Source: Apricaphanius iberus
Lineage: Eukaryota > Chordata > Actinopteri > Cyprinodontiformes > Aphaniidae
NCBI GenBank assembly: GCA_028564705.1
Contig: JAPXFQ010002924.1
Coordinates: forward strand, 1 to 64,000
Length of the DNA stretch: 64,000 nucleotides
Direction: 5' to 3'
Shown here piece after piece: positions 48,226 to 59,482 of the stretch. The first letter of the stretch is position 1. Each line of letters opens with the position of its first letter. The position numbers and the translations under genes were made by a program. A model generated the notes under the pieces. The model did not search any database. It was not told where the DNA came from and was given only the letters and a program-made list of their open reading frames with translations.

Positions 48226-49504
48226 TCACTGCTCAAAATACTTTAGAGTGTACTAACCAAAGAAATATTATACACAGGATGGCAAAGAATTAAATTAAAT
48301 TCAAAAAATAGATTACTGTTCCTGGAGGGAAACTAAGTGCTGTAGTTCATAACTAATTCATTCTTCAATAAGTTATTGTAGATCATGAAGGCTATGGGCA
48401 GAAAGGATCTCCTGTAGTGGTCTGTGTTGCAGTGAAATTGAAGAAGCTCCCAATGAAACACAATCTGTTGTTGTAGGATAGTATGGTAAACAGGATGCTT
48501 TTCTTTGCATCATCATCATCTTCTGTAGTTCCACTGTAGTGCAAAGAACAGAACAAGCCTTCATCAGGTTGTTGAGACTAAACAAGCTTTTAAACAATTT
48601 TAAGTAAGTTTCAGCAACAAGCTAGCATTGGAACAATTGCAGAACTAGCTGGTGCAAGTTGGTGTACTACAAAGACATGTCGAAACACTCATTAGCATAG
48701 TACTCCTCAAATAGGTACAAGAGGACTTTTGTCTCTATTCATGCTTGAATGATAAAGTCACTCTTGTCGCTAGCTAGCAGCAGTCCTCAAACTCATCAAC
48801 AGGCTGCTTGTTCAACTCAGCAGAAGTAGTCTACACAGACACACTGGTGTACGGAGTAGGGCATCTACACAATGTGAGAAAGGCGAATGGAACTGTTGAA
48901 TTTAACAAACAAAATGTAATACGCAATTAAACCCTGTTCCTGTAGTGTGGGGAAAAAGTGTGCTGCACTAGCGAGGGAACCAAACAATGATGAGTTAATT
49001 TATTTTTAGTCAGCATTTTCTGCATTTAACAGCTGTTTTGTCTGTGCATAAGTAATATGATATGAGTGAATGACAGAAGAATGTTACCCCTTTTCGCCCT
49101 CAAGCCAAATACAAAAAAAAAAATGCTGGCGCATGACTGTTTTCATTAGAATTTGATGACAGCAAAAGAAAGATAAATTATCTGATTACAGAGGATAACA
49201 AAGATGAAGAGGCAGAAAAAGAAGCTCTTGGGGACACAAAACAGAAAATGGATGGGGTGGAAAGGAACATAATTTCCTATGGGTGAAAGAAAGCTTTCCA
49301 CAGAGGTTGAAAAACAATAGGTAAGTTATGTCAGTGTATCAAGAGGAGGCTTAGAGATATTCAGATTAACTAAAGCTGCTCCTAGTAAAGTAACTTGGTA
49401 AGGTTTTCTTGGGTCTGTACTGATCACTATTTAGAATATATAACAGATCATGAGAACAATAAAGGAATTGGTTTGTGGTTATTTTGTTTTTCAGCCAGTA
49501 ATCG

Positions 49505-49546
49505 TTTGTTGTTGTTGTTGTTGTTGATTGTGTTGTTGTTGTTGAT
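49505..49546 (+). repeat. (GTT)n microsatellite
   Basis: About 13 GTT units with one ATTGT interruption. Confidence 0.9.
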
Positions 49547-52500
49547 TAAATGGATGAATTATAAAACAGATAAAATAGTGAACTTGGTTGATACATTTGA
49601 GTCTAAATTTCTTTACAATAGCCTATGACAATACAGGGATGTATCAGAGTCAAATCAGTAACTGCCATACAACAAGGACATTATTTAAAATTAAAATGTA
49701 ATGGTTTTTTTTATCTAATTAAGAGGTCATGCTAAAATTACTTCTTGTCAGTCATTTTGACTGATGGGGTCAAAAAAATCTGGTCATGATCTATCCTTTC
49801 TGAGACCTGTGCAGACTACAGCTGCAATGGCAGACAGCTGCGACCTCATTGAAATTGCCGGCCTGTGTAAGTCAGAATCGGGTAAATTAAAAGCCTGAAA
49901 AACACCCCAAAAGACACCAACAATGCTGCACCTCTAAAATGCTCCAAACTCAGGGGGAATAGTGCTAGTGATTCATAACAAAACATTGGTTAAATTAAGT
50001 TTTTAGAGGCTGCACTTTGGTTGCCCAATTAACTCCCTGTATATGGATATGCACTGATCTTGAATGGATATAAACTTCTCCTGAAGGAATCCAAGTGGCT
50101 CCAAACTTGTCTGGGAGAGCAAATTAATATAATAAATACTATAAATAAGGTCCAGGCTGCAATAAACAATAGTTCCCCTTTAGACAGACAGAACACACAG
50201 GCCATCCATGGCGGAAAAAACACAGACGTCCTCCAAAAAGAGAACAATAGAAAAAAAAATAATAAAGCTTGGCGCAAGCGTCAGGGCTAGCGATGTTTAT
50301 GAATCAGAAGAACAACCATTGTGATAGTTCTGTCTATTCACAGACTGAAAGGTTTGCAGGAACATTAAAGTTAAAAGCAAAAGAAAAGAAAATAAAAAAA
50401 CACTGACAGCCATGTATTTCAGAGGAGTCTGGGGCAGCTTTAGAAAATAACAGTGAACAAGATTGTTATGAAAGTGAGCGCAAGAGTTTTCTGATCGCAG
50501 ATTTCTTTAAGAGACATGTTTTGGTGCTCCGTTCAACTGGAACATTTTTAAAGGGAGATTTTCTTTTATAAGATGTGAAAAACATGAGATGACTTATCTC
50601 TTTAAAACATGACAAGGAAAGGCTTGAACCCTCGCACTGTAATATTTGTGAATAACAGTAAATGTGGGTCTCTTTGGTAACTGATTTGTTACATTTTTTT
50701 TTCATTCATTCAATAATTACACATTTTTTGGTTAATTAATATTGCCAACATGGAAAAAGTGTAATTCAAAAAATTTAAAATGGTATTCTTGGAATTCCAG
50801 AAAAAAATGAATCAGTTTACTTCAATAATGAAATGAATTTAATAGGGCACAAGATAAGTTTATGAGAGTTAAAAGAAAATTGGTGAGGGTGACAGAGGAA
50901 AAGTAGTTATATACCATATTTTGAAAAGCAATAAGCTGATGAAGTGGACAACTAACCAACAGTAATTTGACCTGAAATAACAGCAGAGCGTATTAAAGCT
51001 CAAATCACAAATTAGTGTTTAGTTAGGCCAGGATAACTCATATTACATTAGTAATTAGCATGATTATTTACTAATTTCCAATACCTCCAACCTTTTGCTG
51101 ATTGCTTGCGGCTGATTGGCTCCTGTGCTGCTTGAGCACTGCTTACCTGTCTATCTAACAGCCCCACACGAGAGCAAGAGAAACCACAGAAGATGACAAG
51201 CTTACGCATCAAATTCCACTGCTTTGTGTCCTCGTCTTTTGTTTCAGTGGCAAGAAGAGCCATTCAGTCAGAACATTCTTTTTTCCACGTTACGGTGGGC
51301 CAAAATCATTTACAAATAGGCTTTGCTGTCATAGAATAGTTTTCATTTTTCCAACCGAATTTTTATTTAGTGAGGCAAGTCTCCATCAGCCAACATTGTG
51401 AGGGGGATTAAAGTGACTAAAGCTTTGCACTGTAAATGCAGCTAACAGGAAACACTGGAGCTGATGTCGACGCAGACAAAGGGGGAGAAGCAGCAGCCAA
51501 GGTCGGTTAAATGAGACAAACTCAGTGGTCCATGTTCAGAATGAGATGAGCCCATTCAGCCAGACAAGAGAGCGCCCACAAATGAGAGCTAATGCTGTAA
51601 AAAGGCAACGACTTGACATTTAGTTTTTACCATATTACATCTAATTGCATTCATCCATCTGGAGTTTCAAATACCAAGAGCCCTAGTGAGGAATGGACAG
51701 ATGCCTGCTCGGACAAGCAGCACACATACACAGACATATGGAGCCAATGTTACACCAACACTGGCCAATTTTGGCAGCTCTGCAGAAAGAAAACGTGTAT
51801 GTAAAATTCTAGGCTGTCTACAGTCTCAGCTAAATACATCCCTGTTTCTGTTTGCCCTGAGGAACATTATGGTAAAGCTGCAGATAATTTAGCTCAGTGG
51901 CTTGGCTAAAACAAAGAGAAGAAAACCAACAAACAAAAATGCATTGTTTTGTATGTAACAAAGACAGGAAAAAAACAGAGATTTTTTGTATGGAGGTTTA
52001 AAAATTCAAGATGGACAATAGGAGCTCATAACAGAACACGTATTTAAAACTAAGTTAAAAAAAATTTACTACAAAAAATAAATCGGGTAACTGAGAGAAA
52101 TTGGAGGGATGGAAATTACAAGTTTGGTAAATTAAACAAACAAACTATTAAGGTGGTGAAATCAGCAGGGTTTTTCCTGTTCTATCATAACTCAGCCTTA
52201 AAATCGACTTTATGTAAAATACAATTGCTGTTTTATCTCTTCCTACTTTCATAGAAACAAATCATTTCAAATTCATGTAGCAAAATCATTACAAATTTGT
52301 TTACTTTTTAATGAAGTTCAGCATTATCATGAGTAGTGGGCAATAAACAGTCAGAAAAAACATGCAAATCTCTGATGTAATTTAATTCAGATGTATATTA
52401 TGGCCTGAACACTTTGAATAAAAAATTGTTTAGGTTCTGGTCATTCACTGAGCACGGTTCTTAGAAATTATGTGTTTATAAGCCCCGATCAAACCAAATG

Positions 52501-53059
52501 AAATCTGAGCAGGCACCTCCAGGTAGATATTATTTATAGAAGTGAAATAACTACCTTTTGCTACAGCAGAGTAGGAGTATAATAAACAAAATTACTTTAA
52601 CTCGATGGATGTCAAGGCAGGTTACAAAATAAGCCCGTGGCTTGGCAGGTACTAATAAGCACAAGGTTGATATGAAACATCCCCTGGTATCTGGCACCAT
52701 TTTTTACCCAAGTAAGTTAATGTTCGTAAGTCAAAAACTAAAAAAAAATAGAATATTCTTATTTATTGACTATCCAAACAGTTTGCTGAGGCATTGCTCT
52801 CATTGTAGTGTCAGTGTTTTTCTACTCCTCACATCTCTTTATCCCTCTCATTTATTTTTATTTATTTATTTATTTATATTGTAAAGTCTAAAGGAAGATG
52901 GGGCGGGATATCTAAAAAGAAATAAACATGTACTGTATGTCCAGATTTTTAATGCTATAGGGTGATGACAAGCTACAAGCCAAAAAGAATGAGCCCACCC
53001 ACATATCGTTCAGTTTTCTTGAGCAGGCTGTGTTCTGTAAAATGTACTGCAGTTCAGGC

Positions 53060-53378
53060 CTGAATTTCCATCGACACTGCTTTCGCATTCTAGACAGATT
53101 TAAAACAGGAAGAAGGTGGTCGCAGTGGATTCAACTGTGGGAACGGATTCTCCAGCAACCAACAAACGAACAAGCTTTACTCAAATCCCACGAAAAATTG
53201 GCACTAAGAAGAAGAAGGTTTTATTAGCGGCATCTGGTGAGTCAAAAGCAAAATATGATAAAAGTCGGACAGGCATCGGGATATACATCGGATACACGAT
53301 GGACGACTGGAGCTGCTTCAACTAGATCTGGGACTGAAAACAGATGCTTGCTGAAATGGCTCCTTTCCTAGTAACCAG
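53060..53378 (+). pseudogene. Transposon-associated exon relic with splice donor
   Basis: The plus strand reads GESKAKYDKSRTGIGIYIG, then (after frame slips) ELLQLDLGLKTDA and AEMAPFLVTR, ending at CAG|GTAAGAA (donor at 53379). This pattern (basic 'KYDKxR', 'xxIG', 'W/ELxxLxGLKTDAEVAxFLL') recalls a module found in many multi-copy, poorly annotated teleost proteins that appear transposon-borne. At least one frameshift and in-frame stops make it non-functional here. Identification is from memory of the pattern and is tentative. Confidence 0.4.
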
Positions 53379-53984
53379 GTAAGAAACATTATTGATCGTG
53401 TTTATAGCTTCATATGATAATGATATGGCTTCGATGATGACTTGAGAGACCTAACATGCCGTAGCATTAGCTGTAACCATTCAACAGCTGCTGTGTAACA
53501 ATGATTGCTTAGAGACCGGACATTTTACAAACTGAGCACAGGGTTAGAATTATGTCATATCTGACCTGCAGCCAAACCTGTAAGATAGGAGACTACTTTA
53601 GCCTGTAATTGTATTATTTGTGTTTAATAACATAACCGCCCATGCTGCATGCGATTTGTTTTTCCATTGGGATGTTTCTTCACCCTGCAAAATCTCCATG
53701 TGCCCACAATATCTGTGGAGCGTTTCTGCTCACAGGAAGCAGAGGAAAATTTTATTTACTTAATCGCTAAACATGGTGCTTGTTTTCATAATATCACTAT
53801 ATGCGGAGTGGCCTGGCATTATGTCACTGTGAAGAGTTTTGGGGTTTTTTTTCATGAAGAGTTTGTGAATGCTTCCGTGCAGATTTTTTTTTTACTCACA
53901 TCACCGGCCGGGTCACTCATGAGTTTCCTGTCTTCATACTGCCCCGTGCTCCTTTAACATTATTTGCATCATCAAATATCTGGA

Positions 53985-54865
53985 ACCAGTCTCATCAACA
54001 GATGCTGAACACATTATGAAGGGCACCGAGGCTGGTCAGGCATGCTTGTTGCCCCTCATCTTGTGGTCCCCATATTTAAAAAGGGGGAACATCAGAGTGC
54101 GTACAACTTTTATAGACAGTATTTCCAGGCCAAGGTGTTGAGGGGATCCGTTTTTGTGGCCTTGGGATTGGGTCTCTGCTTTTAGCAGATGATGTGGTCC
54201 TTTTAGCTCCATCAAGACATTATCTAGCTATCACTCGAGCGGTGTACAGTCCAGTGTGAAGCAGGTGGATAAGAATCAGCACCACCAAATCCGAGACCGT
54301 AGTCTTGGGCCAGAAAAGGGTAGAGTGACTTCTCCGGATCAGAGACGAGGTCCTTCCCACATCGGAAGAGTTTAAGTATGTGGGGTTTTTTTTCAAAAAT
54401 GAGAGAAAAATGGAGCGGGAGACGAATAGACGGTTTGGTGTACACCCAGCAGTGCTGTGAGAGCTGTCTCTTGTGGTGAGGGAGCTGAGCCAAAAGGTGA
54501 AGCTCTTGATTTACCCGTCGGTCTACGTTCCCACCCTCATCTATGGTCATGAGCTCTGGGTAGTGACTGAAAGAACGAGATCGAAGATACAAGCAGCAAA
54601 AATGAGTTTTCTCCACAGGGTGTCTGTGCTCTTCCTTATAGATAGGGCGAGAAGCTTGGTCATCTGGGAGGGGCTCAGATTAGAGCCGCTGCTCCTCCAC
54701 ATTTAAAGGAGGCTGGCCTGTGAAAACCTTGAGATTTCTTCTGAAGAGCTGGCCCAAGTGGTTGGAGAGAAGAAAGCCTGGGTCTCTCTGCTTAAGCTGC
54801 TGCCCCCATGACCTGATCCTGGATAAGTGAAAGAAAATTGCTGGCTGGATGGATGGATCATCAAT
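53985..54865 (+). pseudogene. RTE/Rex3-like LINE reverse-transcriptase fragment
   Basis: The plus strand gives LLLADDVVLLAPSRHYL at about 54178-54228, containing the catalytic A-D-D of reverse transcriptase. The frame at 54473-54706 then reads ELSQKVKLLIYPSVYVPT, LIYGHELWVVTERTRSKIQ and AAKMSFLHRVSVLFL, a well-known teleost LINE C-terminal region. The 3' end has 'ctgcttaagctgctgccccc' and ATGG units. Compared with the recalled consensus, about 200 bp is missing near 54700, where 'ctcctccacatttaaagg' jumps to 'ggctggcctgtgaaaac'. Stops and frameshifts are present. The clade (RTE) is inferred. Confidence 0.75.
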
Positions 54866-55182
54866 GCTTTTAGAGCAGAACATCCTAAAGGAGGATGTCC
54901 TGCCACTGTTTATGACCCTGATCTTGTGCTTTTTGAATTAAACATCAGCACACTAATCTGAACCACATCCTGCAGATCCTCATGAGAATAACTAAAAAAC
55001 ATGGTTTTGAATGGCTTAATCATAGTTAATATATTAATAATTAAAAACTCTCCAACATGACTAAATTTCAAAAATTCTGTCAAGGAGATTGGGGCAAAAT
55101 CCCTCCCCAGCAAGGTCATTGCAACTGCTTGATGTCAGTTGTTTCAGCCAGAGGGAAAACACATTTTTCACATAGGATTGGA

Positions 55183-55265
55183 AAAGTGTGTGAATGGGAG
55201 AGTGAATGAATGAGGGTCTCAAAAAGTGCTATATAAATGCAATCCATTATTATTATTATTATTAA
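55183..55265 (+). mobile_element. Retroposon 3' tail with (ATT)n
   Basis: 'gtgtgtgaatgggagagtga', 'aaaagtgctatataaatgca' and 'atccattattattatt' match a common teleost retroposon 3' end terminating in ATT repeats. No coding part is present. Confidence 0.6.
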
Positions 55266-58000
55266 AAATTAAGTGAGACAAAAGAGCAAAAACAGAAATT
55301 ACTCTAAGATTTTGAAAATATTTTTAACTGCATGGAACGCATCAAAGCATATATCCCCAATCTTTATAAGATTCCTACTTAACTCAAAACAAATCTCACT
55401 TTAAAGACTAATCATCAAACAGAGCTGTGGAAAACTGTTTGGATTTCATAATTGGCTAGTTAATAATGGCACTGCTAACCTCTGAGTGGTCCATACCTCA
55501 GAATATAATGTTTGCTTTGCTGAACTTATACTTCTTCAGTTGTCACTAAAAAAATATCAGGTTAGAGAAGAGAATTCCCAAAACATACAGTGCATGTCTG
55601 TCCACATAAATTAAGCAGATTTCATTTTGTTATCATTTACCATCTCTGCACATGGGATGGGAACAGTAGAACAAAGACTCTTGTGTCAAATCATTGGTTT
55701 ATTTTTTTGTAAAAATAGACGCAGTGATAATGTTATACAGAAGAGAAAGCAAATGAACGCATGTGTAAAAAGTCTGAATATCACGTAGGTACACGTCGTC
55801 TTAGAGTAAGACTGCGGGATAAATCAGGCACCAACCTATGATTCTATCTGCACAGATGTATTAATGCGCGATCCCGTCTTTCTCATTCCGCCATACTCAA
55901 CAGGACATTGTTAGTTGTTTGGTAGAATCTGCTTTGTCTACCAACGTGAGTGTTATTATTGTTTCATGACTAAAACTTTATTTGTAAAGGGACAAAGGCA
56001 ATGCTCTCAGGAGATTTATAAAACTGCATGGGTGTGATTTTCCTTTATGAATTTTAATAATAATAAATAAATTGTAAACATATGCACAAGCCCAATTTCT
56101 ATTCATATTTTTCCCTGTGACTGGTGCAGACACTCCCCTAATTAATAATTTGCATATCGCTCCATTTGTCTGCAGCACCACCAGACAATAGAAATGAAAA
56201 AGAAAGCGACAGTGGAGAAAAGAATATGCACATATTCCCCAGATGTGACACAGAGACACATTTATCAGTGATGTAGAAAAGCAAGCCTGTTTTATTATGG
56301 ATCTGTTCTAATATTATTAACTAAAGCTGCTGAATGGAAAAAGTAACACAAGCAATAAGCTCTCTAGGTTCACAGCAAACGACCCTGCAGGGATAAAAGC
56401 AGAAATGGTCAGGTTATATATGAGAGACCAAAAAAGTGAAGCTCATAAAAAAAGAGCAAAAAGGGATGGTGGATACATTGATCTTACCATTTGTTGACCA
56501 AAGCTGTTTTAGGTCAGGGCTGTGATAGATTTTGATTTTAATTGGTTGTAAACAAAAAACGCTAACGGCTATTTTTTTGTTTTTTGTTTTTTTTTCATTT
56601 TCACAGCAAGACACCCACAGCAGTGCCACATCATTTCATCACTTTCAACTTCCTGCATATGTCAGAAATTCCTTTTCTTTATAACCAAGGAAAACAACAA
56701 TTAGTTTGCTACAACGTCTCATCGAATGTTATGTTTTTTCCCCAATATTAATAGATCTGACTTTAAGCAAATCATATGCTGTAATAACAGTCTTTTATAT
56801 AAAGAGTTCTCAATAGTTAAGCTCCTTGCATTGGCTTCATAAACAATGCATCCAACCACACAGAACAAAGCATATCTTTATTATTTGTACAGCAAGAGTT
56901 GGTGCTACTGCAGTACTGCTTTTTATGTCACCGAACAGCACTGAAACTGTTTTGGCAGAAAAGCAACACTCGCATAAAACCCCCGAAACTGTCCTAAAAC
57001 CATAGCAATACAAAAAAAACAACTGTCTGAATCATTGTAGTATTGATTTTTATGTCTTACCAAGCAGCCTTGGATTTTGCCTTGAACAAAGTTCATAAAA
57101 TATATATCAACAGAACAAGGATCACAAAATAGAGTGTAATACACACTGCAGATAAATACCACTGCTTAAAAGTTCCTTATAACTGCAAAGATGTTGATCT
57201 TACTTAATTTCATGCCACACTATGCAGACACTTTGTATGCACTGATGAACATTCATTCTCCTCATCATGCATAATGCTTGAGGTGGTTGACATTGTAGAG
57301 TAGTTGGTAAACCGTTCTGAAAAATTCAGCTAATAAACAATCAAAGACAACAAAACAACAAAAGTATTATGCAGTACAGTACAGTACAGGCAAAATTACA
57401 ACACAAAAATAATGTGCCATTATTTAAAATATTATAGGTAGGATGAACTTTCGCTAAGGTGTTGAAACATAGAAAACGTGGTAGGAACCTTGTGGTGCTG
57501 GAAAACAAGTGTAGAGAGATAAATGTCTTTCAGCTCTATTATGCAGTGCTTAAATACCAGCCTAATTAAAGTCAATCTCAAGGGAGCTCCCTATAGTATG
57601 AATTACAGTTTGGACAGAATAGATTATGCTGGACCATTGTTTGTGCATTTTGCCCTATAATTTATAAATTTATGGTTTCTGTAGAAAGATAATGTCAAAA
57701 ATATTTTAATTTTTTCTTCATTTCTATCTATAAATAATGTGGGGAACAACAAAAGCAAATAAACAACACAGGTCATTTCAGATTGCATGTAATATTTCAA
57801 TAAATTATTATCTCACCTTGTGCAATGCTGTGCCTCATTAATGGCGTAACTTGCCTTTAGAGAGCAACATAATAAAAACAAATACAGTCATCACTTCACA
57901 AGCTTAGTCTAAAATTTAAATTGTAGCCAGTATAAGACTTGTTAGGTGTACTTCTGGTTAAAAATAAAAAAGGTGAATATTCTTCTTTAGCAGTGATATT

Positions 58001-58397
58001 TAGTTGATAAATATCACTGCCATCCATCCATCTTCTTAACCGCTTATCCAATTCAGGGTCACGGGGCAGCTGGAGCCTATCCCAGCAATTATCAGGCGTT
58101 AGGCAGGGTACACCCTGAACAGGACGCCAGTCTGTTGCAGGGCCAACACAGAGAGACAGACAACCATTCACACTCACATTCATTCCTAGGGACAATTTAG
58201 AGTGATCAATTCACCTATCATGCATGTTTTTGGACTGTGGGAGGAAGCCGGAGTACCCGGAGAGAACCCACACATACACGGGGAGAACATGCAAACTCCA
58301 TGCAGAAAGACCCTGGGCCGGGATACGAACCCACGACCTTCTTGCTGCAAGGCAACAGCGCTAACCACTGCGCCACCGTGCAGCCTAGTTGATACAT
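58001..58397 (-). mobile_element. Full-length tRNA-derived SINE
   Basis: The body 58013-58385 (373 bp) reads on the minus strand from a tRNA-like head. An A-box-like GGTGGCGCAGTGGTTAGCG lies near 58359-58377 and a B-box-like GGTTCGTATCC near 58322-58332. A conserved body follows, then a 3' tail 'ggataagcggttaagaag' with ATGG units. It is flanked by TAGTTGATAAAT (58001-58012) and TAGTTGATACAT (58386-58397), an 11/12 duplication. The A and B boxes would form an internal RNA polymerase III promoter. The tail resembles a LINE 3' end, implying mobilisation by that LINE. It lies in the sense direction of the C3orf70 intron. Confidence 0.9.
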
Positions 58398-58624
58398 TAA
58401 CCTAAATTTATTTTTGGTATTAACAGTAAATGTCAAACATTTTAGTCAGGTCTTCAACTTGTACACTACTGATCTTTCCTCAACAGACACAATGTTTTTA
58501 TTCAGTCAGGGGTCTTCATTAACCAGCTGCAGAACAGGTACCGAAAGGACTGAAAGAACCTTTCATCACATCAGGATTAAAGCAGGTAAAAGCACTGCAT
58601 AAATGATGAACTAATAAAAGACAT

Positions 58625-59482
58625 GGTTGTGAAAGAATTTGGACACCCAATGAAAGCCTGTGTTTTTTCTAAAATGTCTGGAAATGTGGATTTTTAGCAA
58701 CAGATCTAACCGTAATTTTACATTCAGGAACCCCCTAACATTTATTTATTTTAGCACAAAAATTGGACAACATTGCATCCAGACATATTACATCACATGT
58801 ACCAGCCAAATTTCTCAGCATTTCGATGGAGGCTTGCTCTGTTTAAACCTCAGACATTTAGTTTGTTATGCTCCTGGCTGTTGAAGTGAATATGAACACC
58901 ATTAAAGTGCAAACTGCTCTCGAAAAGACAATTGTAGCAGCTATTGAGTCTGCTAAGTAATTTACAGAGCTCTTAATGGAATTTGAAATCTGTCATTCCA
59001 CTTTATACAGAATAGCCTATAAGTGGAAAACATTTAAACATCGGACAACATGCCAAAGTCTGGCCTTCAAGCAGACAACTAGATCATTAAAGAACAGTGT
59101 CATCAGCAGAGCTATGGTGCTGTAGATATAAAACCGAATGCCGGTAGTTTGAATATAAAACTAAGTTCTGTTGAGTCTAAAAATGTATCAATTAGACACA
59201 TGAACAAGGGACATAAAGTTGTTTCCCCCAAAGAGGCTAAGACTAGAAATTAAGAGGTTAGGGTGAAACTGTTTTCTCAACAGGAATACATATCTACTGT
59301 ATCTTCATATCTTTTTGTTTAATAAGTAGAACATAAAAACAAGTGCATTTTTATGTTCATTTGTAATAATACTACTCGATTATTTTCAAAGAATGAATAA
59401 AAAACCTTATGCATTGATAAGCTATCCTCTTATTTTTAAGAGCCTCAATATTTAATGGAGTGGACAAATTTTTTCACACGAC
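58625..59482 (+). pseudogene. Internally deleted Tc1-like transposon
   Basis: The ends TGTGAAAGAATTTGGAC (58629) and GGACAAATTTTTTCACA (59462) are inverted repeats with about two mismatches. Inside, 58893-59070 corresponds to the transposase N-terminal HTH region (recalled as MVRAKELSEAFRKKIVAAYE and IGHSTVQKIVYKWKTFK). Here it reads in pieces KTIVAAIESAK, ICHSTLYRIAYKWKTF and TTCQSLAFK. The catalytic domain is missing between about 59130 and 59440, so the copy is a deletion derivative. Confidence 0.75.

Noticed and set aside
54224..54616. 130-codon minus-strand open frame
   Set aside because: Antisense shadow of the LINE reverse-transcriptase fragment.
58321..58377. tRNA-like A and B boxes
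   Set aside because: Not a tRNA gene. They belong to the head of the SINE, with no foldable acceptor stem or anticodon arm.
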